Shown here in pieces: positions 43,030 through 51,531 of a DNA stretch of 64,000 bases. The notes below the pieces were generated by a model that saw nothing but the letters and a program-made list of their open reading frames with translations, was not told the DNA's origin and did not search any database. The stretch is taken from contig NZ_QKNX01000002.1 of the NCBI RefSeq assembly GCF_005239135.1, positions 558,001 through 622,000 on the forward strand. Reading direction: 5' to 3'. Both the position numbers and the translations under genes were made by a program. Numbering within the stretch: the first letter of the stretch is position 1; every line of letters begins with the position of its first letter. Source of the DNA: Natronomonas salsuginis (GTDB lineage Archaea; Halobacteriota; Halobacteria; Halobacteriales; Haloarculaceae).

Positions 43030-44262
43030 ATGTTCGAAGCGGAGACCGTCTGGGAGTTTAGCATGGCCGACCGCGTCAAGTTCGGAACCGGCGCGATTGA
43101 CGAACTCGCCGCGGAACTCGACGACCTGGACTGCTCGGCCGCGATGGTCGTCACGGACGAGGGCGTGTTCGCCGCGGGCATCGCCGACGAAGTCATCGAC
43201 GCGTTACCCGACGACGCCGAGCACGCGGTCTTCTCGGACGTCCAGCCCGATCCGTCCGTCGACGTCTACGAGGCAGCCGTCGAGTTCGCGGCCGAGTTCG
43301 ACCCCGACGTCATCGTCGGCGTCGGCGGCGGTAGCTCTCTCGACGTGGCGAAGACGACCGGCATCGTCCACGAGCACGGCGGCGACATCCTCGATTACGT
43401 CGCGCCGCCCACGGGTGAGGGCAAAGCGATCCCGGACCCCGGCGTCCCGACGATCGCCGTCCCGACGACCTCCGGGACCGGCTCGGAGACTTCCCCCGTC
43501 ACAGTCATCTCCCTGCCCGACAAGAAGCTGAAGGTCGGCATCTCCAGCCGCCACCAGTATCCGAACCTCGCGGTCATCGATCCGGCGCTCACCGTCTCGC
43601 TGCCGCCGGGCCCGACCGCGGCCTCGGGAATGGACGCGCTGACGCACGCGATCGAGGCGTTCACGACCCGTCCCTACGACGCCAAGCCGCGCCCCGACTC
43701 ACCCGACGAGCGTCCCGACTACGACGGCCGGAACCCCTTCACAGACCAACTCGCACGGAAGGCGATCGATCTGATCAGCGACAACCTCCGGCGCGCGGTC
43801 AACAACGGCGAGGACCTCGAGGCCCGACGGAACATGGCGCTCGCGAGCATGCTCGCCGGGATCGCGTTCACCAACGCCGGCGTCGGCGCGACTCACGCCA
43901 TCGCGTACCCGGTCGCGGGCGAGTACCACACGCCGCACGGCGAAACGGTCGCCACGCTGTTGCCAGAAGTCATGCGATTCAACGCGCCGAGCGCGTTCGA
44001 GCGCTACGGCGAGATCGCAGAGCTCATGGGCGAAAACGTCGACGGGTTGAGCCGCGACGAGCGGGCCGATCGCGCGGCCGAAGCCGTCAGCAAGCTCTCG
44101 GACGACGTGGGGATCCCACAGGGAATCGAGGCGTTCGGCGTCGACGAGGACGCCATCGAGCAGTTGGCTGCCGACACCATGGAGATCCAGCGGATCCTCG
44201 TCGGTAACCCGCGTCGCGTCGAGCAGACCGACGTCGAGGGGATCCTCCGGCGATCGCTGTAA
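43030..44262 (+). CDS. Iron-containing alcohol dehydrogenase (hydroxyacid-oxoacid transhydrogenase-like)
   Basis: 410 residues from the ATG at 43030; a TTTAAT element at 43000-43005 lies 27 bases upstream, which supports this start over one at 42973. Family III ADH sites are seen: GGGSSLDVAKT near 97, TTSGTGSE near 138, and metal ligands in VIDPAL, DALTHAIEAF, GATHAIAYPV and YHTPHGE. The N terminus W-E-F-S-M-A-D-R-V-K-F-G-T-G resembles the transhydrogenase (HOT) subgroup. The substrate is not certain. Confidence 0.87.
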   Translation: MFEAETVWEFSMADRVKFGTGAIDELAAELDDLDCSAAMVVTDEGVFAAGIADEVIDALPDDAEHAVFSDVQPDPSVDVYEAAVEFAAEFDPDVIVGVGGGSSLDVAKTTGIVHEHGGDILDYVAPPTGEGKAIPDPGVPTIAVPTTSGTGSETSPVTVISLPDKKLKVGISSRHQYPNLAVIDPALTVSLPPGPTAASGMDALTHAIEAFTTRPYDAKPRPDSPDERPDYDGRNPFTDQLARKAIDLISDNLRRAVNNGEDLEARRNMALASMLAGIAFTNAGVGATHAIAYPVAGEYHTPHGETVATLLPEVMRFNAPSAFERYGEIAELMGENVDGLSRDERADRAAEAVSKLSDDVGIPQGIEAFGVDEDAIEQLAADTMEIQRILVGNPRRVEQTDVEGILRRSL

Positions 44263-44360
44263 CAGCGCCCGACTGATCTCGAGACGAACTGATCGAGGGC
44301 TGCGTTTGCGGTCGCCGCCGAAAGCCACGGCGTTTAGTATCGCGAGATCCTGTCGTCGGT

Positions 44361-46469
44361 ATGGAAAACCGCCTCGACAAGACCGCCTCGCCGTACCTCC
44401 GCCAGCACGCCGAGAACCCGGTCGCCTGGCAACCGTGGGACGAGGAGGCGCTCGAACTCGCCAGGGAACGCGACGTGCCGATCTTCCTGTCGATCGGCTA
44501 CGCCGCCTGTCACTGGTGTCACGTCATGGCCGAGGAGAGCTTCGATGACCCGGCGATCGCCCGCCGGCTGAACGAGAACTTCGTGCCGATCAAGGTCGAC
44601 CGCGAGGAGCGCCCCGACGTCGACACCCTCTACATGAACGTCTGTCAGATGGTCCGCGGCTCGGGCGGGTGGCCCCTTTCGGTGTGGCTCACACCGGACG
44701 GAGAGCCGTTCCACGTCGGGACGTACTTCCCGCCGGAGCCGACGAGCAACATGCCGAGCTTCGGCTCCGTGCTCGACGATATCGCCACCGCGTGGAGCGA
44801 TCCCGAACGCAGACCGCAGCTCGAAGCCCAGGCCGACCAGTGGGCCACCTCGGCGCGCAACGAGCTCGAGGGGACGCCTGACCGGACCCGCGAGGCACCT
44901 GACGACGGATTTCTCGACGCCGCGGCGAACGCCGCCGTCCGCGGTGCCGACAGGGAGCACGGCGGCTGGGGAAGCGGACAGAAGTTCCCCCACGCCGGTC
45001 GGATTCACCTCCTGTTTCGGGCCCACGACCGGACCGACCGGGGGACGTATCTCGACGTCGGCCTCGAGACGCTCGACGCGATGGCATCCGGCGGGCTCTA
45101 CGATCACGTCGGCGGCGGCTTCCACCGCTACTGCGTCGACCGCGAGTGGACCGTCCCGCACTTCGAGAAGATGCTCTACGACAACGCCGAGATCACCCGG
45201 GCGTTCCTCGCCGGCTACCAGCTGACCGGCCGGGAGCGATACGCCGAGGTCGCCCGCGAGACGTTCGAATTCGTCGAGCGCGAACTCACGCACTCCGAGG
45301 GCGGTTTCTACTCGACGCTGGACGCCCAAAGCGCCGACAGCACCGGTAGCCGCGAGGAAGGCGCGTTCTACGTCTGGACGCCGAAGGCGGTTCGCGACGC
45401 CGTCGACGACGGGACCGCGGCCGACCTGTTCTGCAAGCGCTACGGCGTCACCGACGGGGGGAACTTCGAGAACAACACGACGGTCCTCACCGAGTCGACG
45501 CCGGCGAGCGAACTCGCCGCCGATTCCGTCATGGGTACCGACGCGGTGGAGGAACTGATCGACGAGGCGACCGAGGAGCTCTTCGAGGCCCGCGAGACGC
45601 GTTCGCGCCCCCCTCGCGACGAGAAGGTCCTCGCGGCGTGGAACGGGCTGATGATCTCGGCGTACGCCGAAGGTTCGCTCGTCCTCGACTCCTCGTATGT
45701 GGACCGCGCCGAAGACGCGCTCTCGTTCTGCCGCGAACATCTGTGGGACGCCGAGGACAGACGCCTGTATCGTCGCTTCGAGCGCGGCGAGGTCGGCATT
45801 CCCGGCTACCTCGAGGACTACGCCTTCCTCGGGCGCGGTGCGTTCGACACCTACCAGGTGACCGGCGACGTCGAGCATCTGCAGTTCGCGCTCGATCTCG
45901 GGCGGGCGATCCGCGAGCGGTTCTACGACGAGGACGAGGGGACGCTGTATTTCACGCCGGTCGACGGCGAGACGCTCCTCGCGCGACCCCAACAGCTCGT
46001 CGACAGCTCGACGCCGTCGAGCGCTGGCGTCGCCGTCCAACTGCTGTCGGCACTGTCGCACTTCGCCCCCAACGCCGGGTTCGATCCGGTTGCCGAGTCG
46101 GTCCTCGAAACACACGCGTCGACGCTGGAGTCGGACCCGCTCTCGTACACGTCGCTCGTCCTCGCGGCGGTCGATCGAGCCGCCGGAACCGCCGAACTGA
46201 CTATCGCGGCCGAGGAGCTCCCGGCAGCGTGGCGCGAGACGCTCGCGGACGCCTATCTCCCGGCGCGGATTCTCACGGTCCGACCGCCCACCGAGGAGGC
46301 GCTGTCGGCGTGGCTCGACCGGCTCGACCTCGATTCGTCGCCACCCATCTGGGCCGAACGCGACGCGATCGACGGGCGAGAGACGGTGTACGCCTGCCGG
46401 TCGTTCACCTGCTCGCCGCCGAAACACGACATGGCCGAAGCCATCGCGTGGCTGCAGGACGATCGGTAG
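44361..46469 (+). CDS. DUF255 thioredoxin-domain protein (YyaL/spermatogenesis-associated 20-like)
   Basis: 702 residues. The N-terminal DUF255 thioredoxin-like domain (1-165) has the redox-like motif A-C-H-W-C-H-V-M (about 50-57) and DREERPDVD. The remainder is an (alpha/alpha)6 barrel like glycosidases, with GGLYDHVGGGFHRY, VPHFEKMLYDNA and KVLAAWNGLMISA. The family is widespread and its enzymatic role is not settled. It has no signal peptide. It is convergent with the rpe gene. Confidence 0.9.
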   Translation: MENRLDKTASPYLRQHAENPVAWQPWDEEALELARERDVPIFLSIGYAACHWCHVMAEESFDDPAIARRLNENFVPIKVDREERPDVDTLYMNVCQMVRGSGGWPLSVWLTPDGEPFHVGTYFPPEPTSNMPSFGSVLDDIATAWSDPERRPQLEAQADQWATSARNELEGTPDRTREAPDDGFLDAAANAAVRGADREHGGWGSGQKFPHAGRIHLLFRAHDRTDRGTYLDVGLETLDAMASGGLYDHVGGGFHRYCVDREWTVPHFEKMLYDNAEITRAFLAGYQLTGRERYAEVARETFEFVERELTHSEGGFYSTLDAQSADSTGSREEGAFYVWTPKAVRDAVDDGTAADLFCKRYGVTDGGNFENNTTVLTESTPASELAADSVMGTDAVEELIDEATEELFEARETRSRPPRDEKVLAAWNGLMISAYAEGSLVLDSSYVDRAEDALSFCREHLWDAEDRRLYRRFERGEVGIPGYLEDYAFLGRGAFDTYQVTGDVEHLQFALDLGRAIRERFYDEDEGTLYFTPVDGETLLARPQQLVDSSTPSSAGVAVQLLSALSHFAPNAGFDPVAESVLETHASTLESDPLSYTSLVLAAVDRAAGTAELTIAAEELPAAWRETLADAYLPARILTVRPPTEEALSAWLDRLDLDSSPPIWAERDAIDGRETVYACRSFTCSPPKHDMAEAIAWLQDDR

Positions 46470-46485
46470 CCGACCCGTTCGCCGT

Positions 46486-47220
46486 CTAGGCGCGTCGATA
46501 CGGGCCGAGCCGGGTCCCGTCCAACAGATACGCCTCGCCCGCTGTGAGCCCATCCGGGAGAAACGGCGAGAGGAATCCGTCGCCCTCGTTGACGGCCGTA
46601 CCGCCCGAGAGATCGTTGAACGCCGGGCAGACGACCAATTCGTCGCCGACCTCGGGATACCTCGAGAATCCCTCTGGATCGAGGCGTCCGCGGAGCCAGA
46701 CGCGCTCGGTCCGTCGGCCGCCGACCGAGTCGGTCAACCGGACGAGCGGGTGTTCGTGGGCGGTGCAGACGAGCGGGGCCGCGGCGACCGACTCGGCCGG
46801 CCACGTGTGGCCGTGACAGAAGCCGACGGAGCCGATCCGGACGCCGTCCCCATCGGTCACGTCGACGCCGCCGAATCCGCCGACGACGGTTTCGATCGCC
46901 CCGTCGTGGTTGCCCTTCGTCACGGTCACGGGTACCTCGTCGGTCACCGCCTTCAGCAGCGCTCGTAGTTCGGCGCGCTCCTCGCGTCCCGGCTCACCGA
47001 TGCTGTCGCCGAGATCACCGAGAAAGAGCACCCGGTCGACCGGGTGGCGATCGAGCAGCCCCAGTACGCTCTCACGCCGCCGCTCCGCGCGGCTGTCGAT
47101 CTCGACGCCGTCGCGTCGCAGTCCGACTTCGAGCCCCGCGTGGTAGTCCGCGACGACGAGGACCCGTTCCGACCCGCACGCCGCGATCACGGCGGGATTG
47201 CCGAGGATCGGCTCGAGCAT
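46486..47220 (-). CDS. rpe: RPA-associated metallophosphoesterase
   Basis: 244 residues, calcineurin-like fold. Metal ligands are seen in VVADYHAG (about 23-30), FLGDLGDS (about 65-72), KGNHDG (about 101-106) and FCHGHTWP near 133. Position directly after rpa1 and rpap1 matches the haloarchaeal rpa1 operon, whose third gene encodes such an enzyme (named rpe in Haloferax). A nuclease or phosphatase linked to single-strand DNA repair is likely but the substrate is unknown. The ATG directly abuts the rpap1 stop. Confidence 0.87.
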   Translation of the reverse strand: MLEPILGNPAVIAACGSERVLVVADYHAGLEVGLRRDGVEIDSRAERRRESVLGLLDRHPVDRVLFLGDLGDSIGEPGREERAELRALLKAVTDEVPVTVTKGNHDGAIETVVGGFGGVDVTDGDGVRIGSVGFCHGHTWPAESVAAAPLVCTAHEHPLVRLTDSVGGRRTERVWLRGRLDPEGFSRYPEVGDELVVCPAFNDLSGGTAVNEGDGFLSPFLPDGLTAGEAYLLDGTRLGPYRRA

Positions 47221-48867
47221 TCAGATCGGCTTCAGCGTTCCGTCCGCCGGCTCGTAACACTGACCGCTCATGAGCGCGTCCTGAATCGCCTCCGCGACGG
47301 CGTCTTCGTCGACGCCGGCCTCCTCGGCCACCGTCGCGACGAGGTCCGCTTTGTCGGCACCGTCGCCGTCGTCAAGGCGTTTCATCGCATCCATGACGGC
47401 CGCGCTGAGATCGACGTCTCCCTCGGCTGTTGGCTCGTCGGCTGTCAGCCCCTCGTCGACCGCTTTCTGGCCCTCGTCGGTGTCAGTTTCCTGAGCAGCT
47501 ACCGACTCCTCGGCCGGCACGGTTTCATCCGCGTCGGTTTCAGTTTCTACCGGCGTTTCAGCCTCCGTCTCCGGCACGTCCGGTTCGGCTTCGACGTCGG
47601 CCGGCTCCTCGGCGACGCCCTCGGGTTCGATGTCGGCGGGCTCGACCTCGTCCGCGGTCGAGAACTCCGTCCCGAACTCCTCTTCAACCTCGCGTCGTTC
47701 CTCCTCGTCCAGTTCGAACTCGGCGGGATCGAAGTCGTCCAACTCCGCCTCGGCCTCGGCGTCAGGTTCGCGCTCGTCGTCCTGAACTGCGGGCTCGCTC
47801 GCTGTGTCGAGTTCGGGTTCCGATTCAGGTTCCAGCTCCGGCTCGGCCGTGGGTTCATCGGTTGGCTCCGACACCGATCCTGGTTCGGATTCGATTTCTG
47901 TCTCCGCCCCCGCGCTGCGTTCGTCCGCCGATTCGCCCCCGATCTCGCTCGCCGCTTTTCGATCAACGGGGTCCGTCTCCGATTCGGACGACTCCGCCGA
48001 ACTCGATGCAGAGGTGGGCTCCGAGTCGGCTTCGACGCCAGTCGCTCCCAGCGTCTCACCGTTCGTCGGCGCGGGCTCCCCCTCGCCATCCGACTCGACC
48101 GCGGCGGCCGCGGCCGCTGCAGTTCCGGGCGAGGGCGCGCCCGAGAGATCGACCGTCGCGAGCGCGCTCGGGTCGCCGGCCCCTTCGCCCGGCGCGAGTT
48201 CGAGTCGTCCCACCTCGTCGCGCTCGCCGGCGACGACCCGAACGGCGTCGATCGCGACCTCCCGAAGCGCCGCGAGATACTCCGGTGAGGTCCCGTAGTA
48301 ATCGAGCGCGAGCGCGACGCCGTCAGCGAGGCGGTCGTCGATGTCCGCGTGGACGAGCGCGGCGCGGAGCTGTTCGCCGGCCAGCCCCGATTCGATGGCG
48401 CTCGCCATCACGCCGATCCGTTCGAGCGTCCGTTCTGCGGTCGTGACGACCCACCGATCACGCGTCTTCGCGTCGACTTCGCTGACCGATTCCGGGCGAA
48501 CCGAGGTGTATATCCGGTCCCCGTCGTCGGGTTCGTAGGTTCGTGCCTTTCCCGACAGCGCGAAGAACGCCGGGGGTTCGGCGCGTTCGAGTGCCGCAAG
48601 CGCCTCCGGCTGGTACTGGCCAGCGTAGGTGACGAACGCCCCGGTCGGATCGACGAGGCGACCGCGGATCATCTCTTGGTTCACGTCCTCGACTTCGGTG
48701 AGTACCCCAACGGCGAACAGCCGGTTGATCCGCGCGCCGGTCGGCGAGACGACGTAGTTCGGCGCGCGCTCCTCGTCGCTCTCGCTGTGGGAGAGCTCGG
48801 CGTCGTCGAACTCTGCGGCGAAGATTCGGTAGGCAACCTCGCGGCGACCGGGTGCCGAACCGCTCAT
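47221..48867 (-). CDS. rpap1: RPA-associated protein RPAP1
   Basis: 548 residues. The N-terminal 190 residues hold an OB-fold-type domain (REVAYRIFAAEFDDAEL, SPTGARINRLFAVGVLTEVE, RGRLVDPTGAFVTYAGQY). Residues about 235-450 are a very long Glu/Ser/Pro/Thr-rich acidic linker, and the C-terminal 70 residues form a compact helical domain (ALMSGQCYEPADGTLKPI at the end) like a winged helix. In Haloferax, RPAP1 works with RPA1 and is essential or near-essential. It overlaps rpa1 by ATGA. Confidence 0.87.
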   Translation of the reverse strand: MSGSAPGRREVAYRIFAAEFDDAELSHSESDEERAPNYVVSPTGARINRLFAVGVLTEVEDVNQEMIRGRLVDPTGAFVTYAGQYQPEALAALERAEPPAFFALSGKARTYEPDDGDRIYTSVRPESVSEVDAKTRDRWVVTTAERTLERIGVMASAIESGLAGEQLRAALVHADIDDRLADGVALALDYYGTSPEYLAALREVAIDAVRVVAGERDEVGRLELAPGEGAGDPSALATVDLSGAPSPGTAAAAAAAVESDGEGEPAPTNGETLGATGVEADSEPTSASSSAESSESETDPVDRKAASEIGGESADERSAGAETEIESEPGSVSEPTDEPTAEPELEPESEPELDTASEPAVQDDEREPDAEAEAELDDFDPAEFELDEEERREVEEEFGTEFSTADEVEPADIEPEGVAEEPADVEAEPDVPETEAETPVETETDADETVPAEESVAAQETDTDEGQKAVDEGLTADEPTAEGDVDLSAAVMDAMKRLDDGDGADKADLVATVAEEAGVDEDAVAEAIQDALMSGQCYEPADGTLKPI

Positions 48868-50141
48868 GCGTCCACCTCCGAGAGGAAAGCCGTCGCGAGC
48901 GCTTTCGGATCGTCGGCGCGCTCGTCGAACGCGGTCGCGTTGAGGTTCGCGCCGTACTCGTCGACCGAGAGCGCGCCGCGAACGCTGAACTCCCGTCCCT
49001 CGAGCGCGTCGGCGATGCGCTCGGCGACGACTCCTCGGTCCATCGCATCGCGGGCGTGGTCGAGGGCGTCTTCGAGTGAGCCGCCATACACGCGGGCGGT
49101 GAGATCGCTGCCGAGGATGACCGTCACCGTCTCGGTCCCGTCGTCGAGGATCGCTTTCACCCGCATGTCATCTTCGGGATCCACCTGTCCGTGGGTCCGA
49201 CACTGATCGTTCTGGACGACGCGGCCGCACTCGGGACACCGCTGAATCAGCCCGGAACCGTCCCTGACCTCGATCACGCTCCCGGTCAACAGCACGTCGT
49301 AGACGCCGCCGGATTCGACCGCCGCCCTGACTGTCATCTCAGTGGCCGACTCGTTGACCTCGACGTCACCGATCGACTCGACCGCCGTGAATTCGGTCAC
49401 GTTGACCGAGGGGACACCGCGGAACTCGTCGACGTACACGTCCGCGAGGCGGACCGACGCCCCCGCCGCGATCTCGGAGTGAGGGTCCCAGTCGGTGAAC
49501 GGGAGCCTGGTCGTCTCGTCGCCGATCTCACCGCTCAGGATCTCGGTTTCGCCGTCCCGGCCGTTTATTGTCCGGCGCTCGACCTCCAGCACCTTGGCAT
49601 CGACCGTCCGACCGCGATCGCCGGGTTCGAGGTCGATGAGGTCGCGCTCGCCTCCGATCTCGTATGGTACCGAGAGCGGTTCCTCTTGCATCGTGACGGT
49701 CGTCGATCCGCCGAGGTTCAGTTCGGGTTCACCGTCCCACTCGCGGACGCCCGCGTTACCTGCTGTGATCGTGTCGCCGGGCGACAGCGAGAAGTCGTTC
49801 CACGCGGTGTAGGAGATTCGCCCGCTCTCGTCGGCGAGTTCGCCCTCGAAGATGATCTGGTTTTCACCCTCGTAGCGGATCGATCGCTTCCCGACGGTCA
49901 ACACCCGCGCGGTGACGCTCACGTTGCCCGATTCCGGCGTGATGTCGTCGATCTCCGTCTTCGGCGGCGAGCCGCTTTGGCCGCTGCTCGATCCCGCGTC
50001 GCCGTACTTGCGCCGCAGGCTCTGTTTCGCCTCGTCCATCGGCACCGAGTACGAGACCAGCTTTTCGAGATCCGCTTTGACCTCCGTTTTGTCGACGCCG
50101 AGGGTGGAGGCGAGTTCCTCGGCAGCGTCGTCAAGGCTCAT
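48864..50141 (-). CDS. rpa1: Replication protein A (single-stranded-DNA-binding), RPA1 type
   Basis: 425 residues from the ATG at 50141 (a GTG one codon earlier is possible). An N-terminal helical segment (1-48) is followed by three OB folds (about 70-155, 170-255, 268-390). The third contains a zinc finger with C302, C305, C314 and H317. It coats single-stranded DNA in replication and repair. The three-gene order rpa1-rpap1-rpe and the length indicate RPA1 rather than RPA3. No TATA box as clear as others was found; transcription may start in the 60 bases before the thioredoxin-like gene. Confidence 0.92.
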   Translation of the reverse strand: MSLDDAAEELASTLGVDKTEVKADLEKLVSYSVPMDEAKQSLRRKYGDAGSSSGQSGSPPKTEIDDITPESGNVSVTARVLTVGKRSIRYEGENQIIFEGELADESGRISYTAWNDFSLSPGDTITAGNAGVREWDGEPELNLGGSTTVTMQEEPLSVPYEIGGERDLIDLEPGDRGRTVDAKVLEVERRTINGRDGETEILSGEIGDETTRLPFTDWDPHSEIAAGASVRLADVYVDEFRGVPSVNVTEFTAVESIGDVEVNESATEMTVRAAVESGGVYDVLLTGSVIEVRDGSGLIQRCPECGRVVQNDQCRTHGQVDPEDDMRVKAILDDGTETVTVILGSDLTARVYGGSLEDALDHARDAMDRGVVAERIADALEGREFSVRGALSVDEYGANLNATAFDERADDPKALATAFLSEVDA

Positions 50142-50201
50142 CACCGATTGATTGGGCGGCTGGTGTCAAAAGCGTTCGTGAGCGGTCGGTCGAAGGCGCG
50201 A

Positions 50202-50576
50202 TCAGGCGTCGAGCTGTTCGGCCAGGTGGACGGCGATCGGTTCGTCGGCGTCTTCGACGAACCGCGCGAGTTCCTCGCCCGACTCGGCGTCCTCGACGAT
50301 CACTGTCGGGATGAGCTCGATCCCGTAGGCGTCGATTTCCGGACCGACCTTCGAGCCGTCGCCGGCCTTCTCGACGGGGTAGTGTTCGACCGCCTCGACG
50401 CCAGCGGCTTCCATCGCTGCGCCGAAGTCGGGGAGCTGCGAGCGGCAGTCCTTACACCAGTCGCCGCCCCACACCTTTACCACGATGTCGTCGGCCCACG
50501 ATTCGAAGATCGCGATGGCCTCCCCGTAGGAGTCCGCATCCCAGACGGGATTGGGCCGCATGGTTTCGAGTTCCAT
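50202..50576 (-). CDS. Thioredoxin-family protein
   Basis: 124 residues from the ATG at 50576. The redox motif W-C-K-D-C is at about residues 39-43, and the cis-proline region is GIELIPTVIV. The fold is a plain thioredoxin, cytoplasmic, no signal peptide. It probably reduces protein disulfides; partner unknown. It is transcribed in the same direction as the rpa1 operon and ends 60 bases before rpa1. Confidence 0.88.
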   Translation of the reverse strand: MELETMRPNPVWDADSYGEAIAIFESWADDIVVKVWGGDWCKDCRSQLPDFGAAMEAAGVEAVEHYPVEKAGDGSKVGPEIDAYGIELIPTVIVEDAESGEELARFVEDADEPIAVHLAEQLDA

Positions 50577-50621
50577 ACGCAACAATTCGTCGCGCGCGTC
50601 TTAAGCGCCGCGCTCGGACGC

Positions 50622-50783
50622 CTACCGATCCCTGACGAGGAAAGTCCGGCCCCCCCGACGCTCGAAGTGCACCTCGCCGACGTCGGCGGCGTATCCCCTG
50701 ATGTGCGAGACCGGTAGCTCGCTGATCTCGAGGACGCGGGCCCCCTTCGTCTCCTCGGTCGCTCGGTAAGGTTGTGCTGACAT
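50622..50783 (-). CDS. 53-residue conserved-looking small protein
   Basis: Begins M-S-A-Q-P-Y-R-A-T-E-E-T-K-G-A-R and contains LEISELPVSHIRGYAADVGE followed by HFERRGGRTFLVRD. The alternation of strands and one helix, an acid-basic balance unlike random GC-rich frames, and a TTTATC element 27 bases before the ATG support a real leaderless gene. I recall no function. It lies upstream of the thioredoxin-like gene (45-base gap) and could share its transcript. Confidence 0.65.
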   Translation of the reverse strand: MSAQPYRATEETKGARVLEISELPVSHIRGYAADVGEVHFERRGGRTFLVRDR

Positions 50784-51021
50784 ATCTCTGATAACGGGTG
50801 GGGTTGATAAATCGGCCAGCCAAATGCGGAGTGAAAGTGAAAGTAAACGCGATACGGACCGTCACCGCGCCCTACTGGTCGGAGTTACCACGCTCTCACC
50901 GTCCCAACGAACAGCGCACAGACCCGAGTACCGTCCACCGTGACGGGAATGTTGCTTCCGGGGAATCGGCATAGCCGAGACTCCCACGGAGGAAACCGCG
51001 CCGTTCACCGCACGGAGGATG

Positions 51022-51528
51022 TCATAGTTCCGTCTCGACGCCGTCGGTCCGTTCGACCGTAACTGCTCCCGTCGGAGCGTCGACACGCACCGTCCGTCCA
51101 CAGCCGCCGCCGACCTCTTCGCCGACGATCTCTATTCCGTGGTCGGCGAGTACGCGCCGCGCGACGGCCACGTTCCGGTCGCCGATGGAGTCGCCGTCAT
51201 CGGTCCCGAAATCGACGACCGCCGCGCCGCCGGTCACCTTCGCCCTGAGCGCAGCCTCGTTCGCCTCCGCCTCGATGAGCGCCCCAACTACGACGTCGAT
51301 CCCGGCGTCGACGAACCGCTCCGGCGGGCGCGATTCGTCCCCATTCCGGCGTGGTAACATGGGGTGAAAGAGCGAACTGACACCCGCTCTCCGATCGTAG
51401 ATCGCGATCCCGAGACACGACCCAAGGCCGCTCGCGATCAGCGTCCCCTCGGCGGCAACGGCAAACTCCGCGATCGAGACCTTGATTCGCCCGGTCGGTC
51501 GGGTCGTTCTCCCGGGGACCCGCCTCAC
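51022..51528 (-). CDS. cheD: Chemoreceptor glutamine deamidase CheD
   Basis: 168 residues from the GTG at 51528, 3 bases after the cheC stop. It deamidates glutamines on chemoreceptors to set signalling sensitivity, and its activity is modulated by CheC. The catalytic Cys38 (SGLGSCLGIAIYD), His55 (LFHPMLP) and the Thr of VTGGAAV are present. The downstream 238 bases to 50784 hold no recognisable gene, only a short GTGAAA repeat near 50837. Confidence 0.92.
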   Translation of the reverse strand: MRRVPGRTTRPTGRIKVSIAEFAVAAEGTLIASGLGSCLGIAIYDRRAGVSSLFHPMLPRRNGDESRPPERFVDAGIDVVVGALIEAEANEAALRAKVTGGAAVVDFGTDDGDSIGDRNVAVARRVLADHGIEIVGEEVGGGCGRTVRVDAPTGAVTVERTDGVETEL

Positions 51529-51531
51529 TAC

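Noticed and set aside
44334-46553. 739-codon open frame antisense to the DUF255 gene
   Set aside because: Shadow frame; DUF255 motifs are on the plus strand.
50821-50940. Plus-strand frame of about 38 codons starting near 50825, after a GTGAAA repeat
   Set aside because: Too short, no promoter at the right distance and no protein-like pattern.
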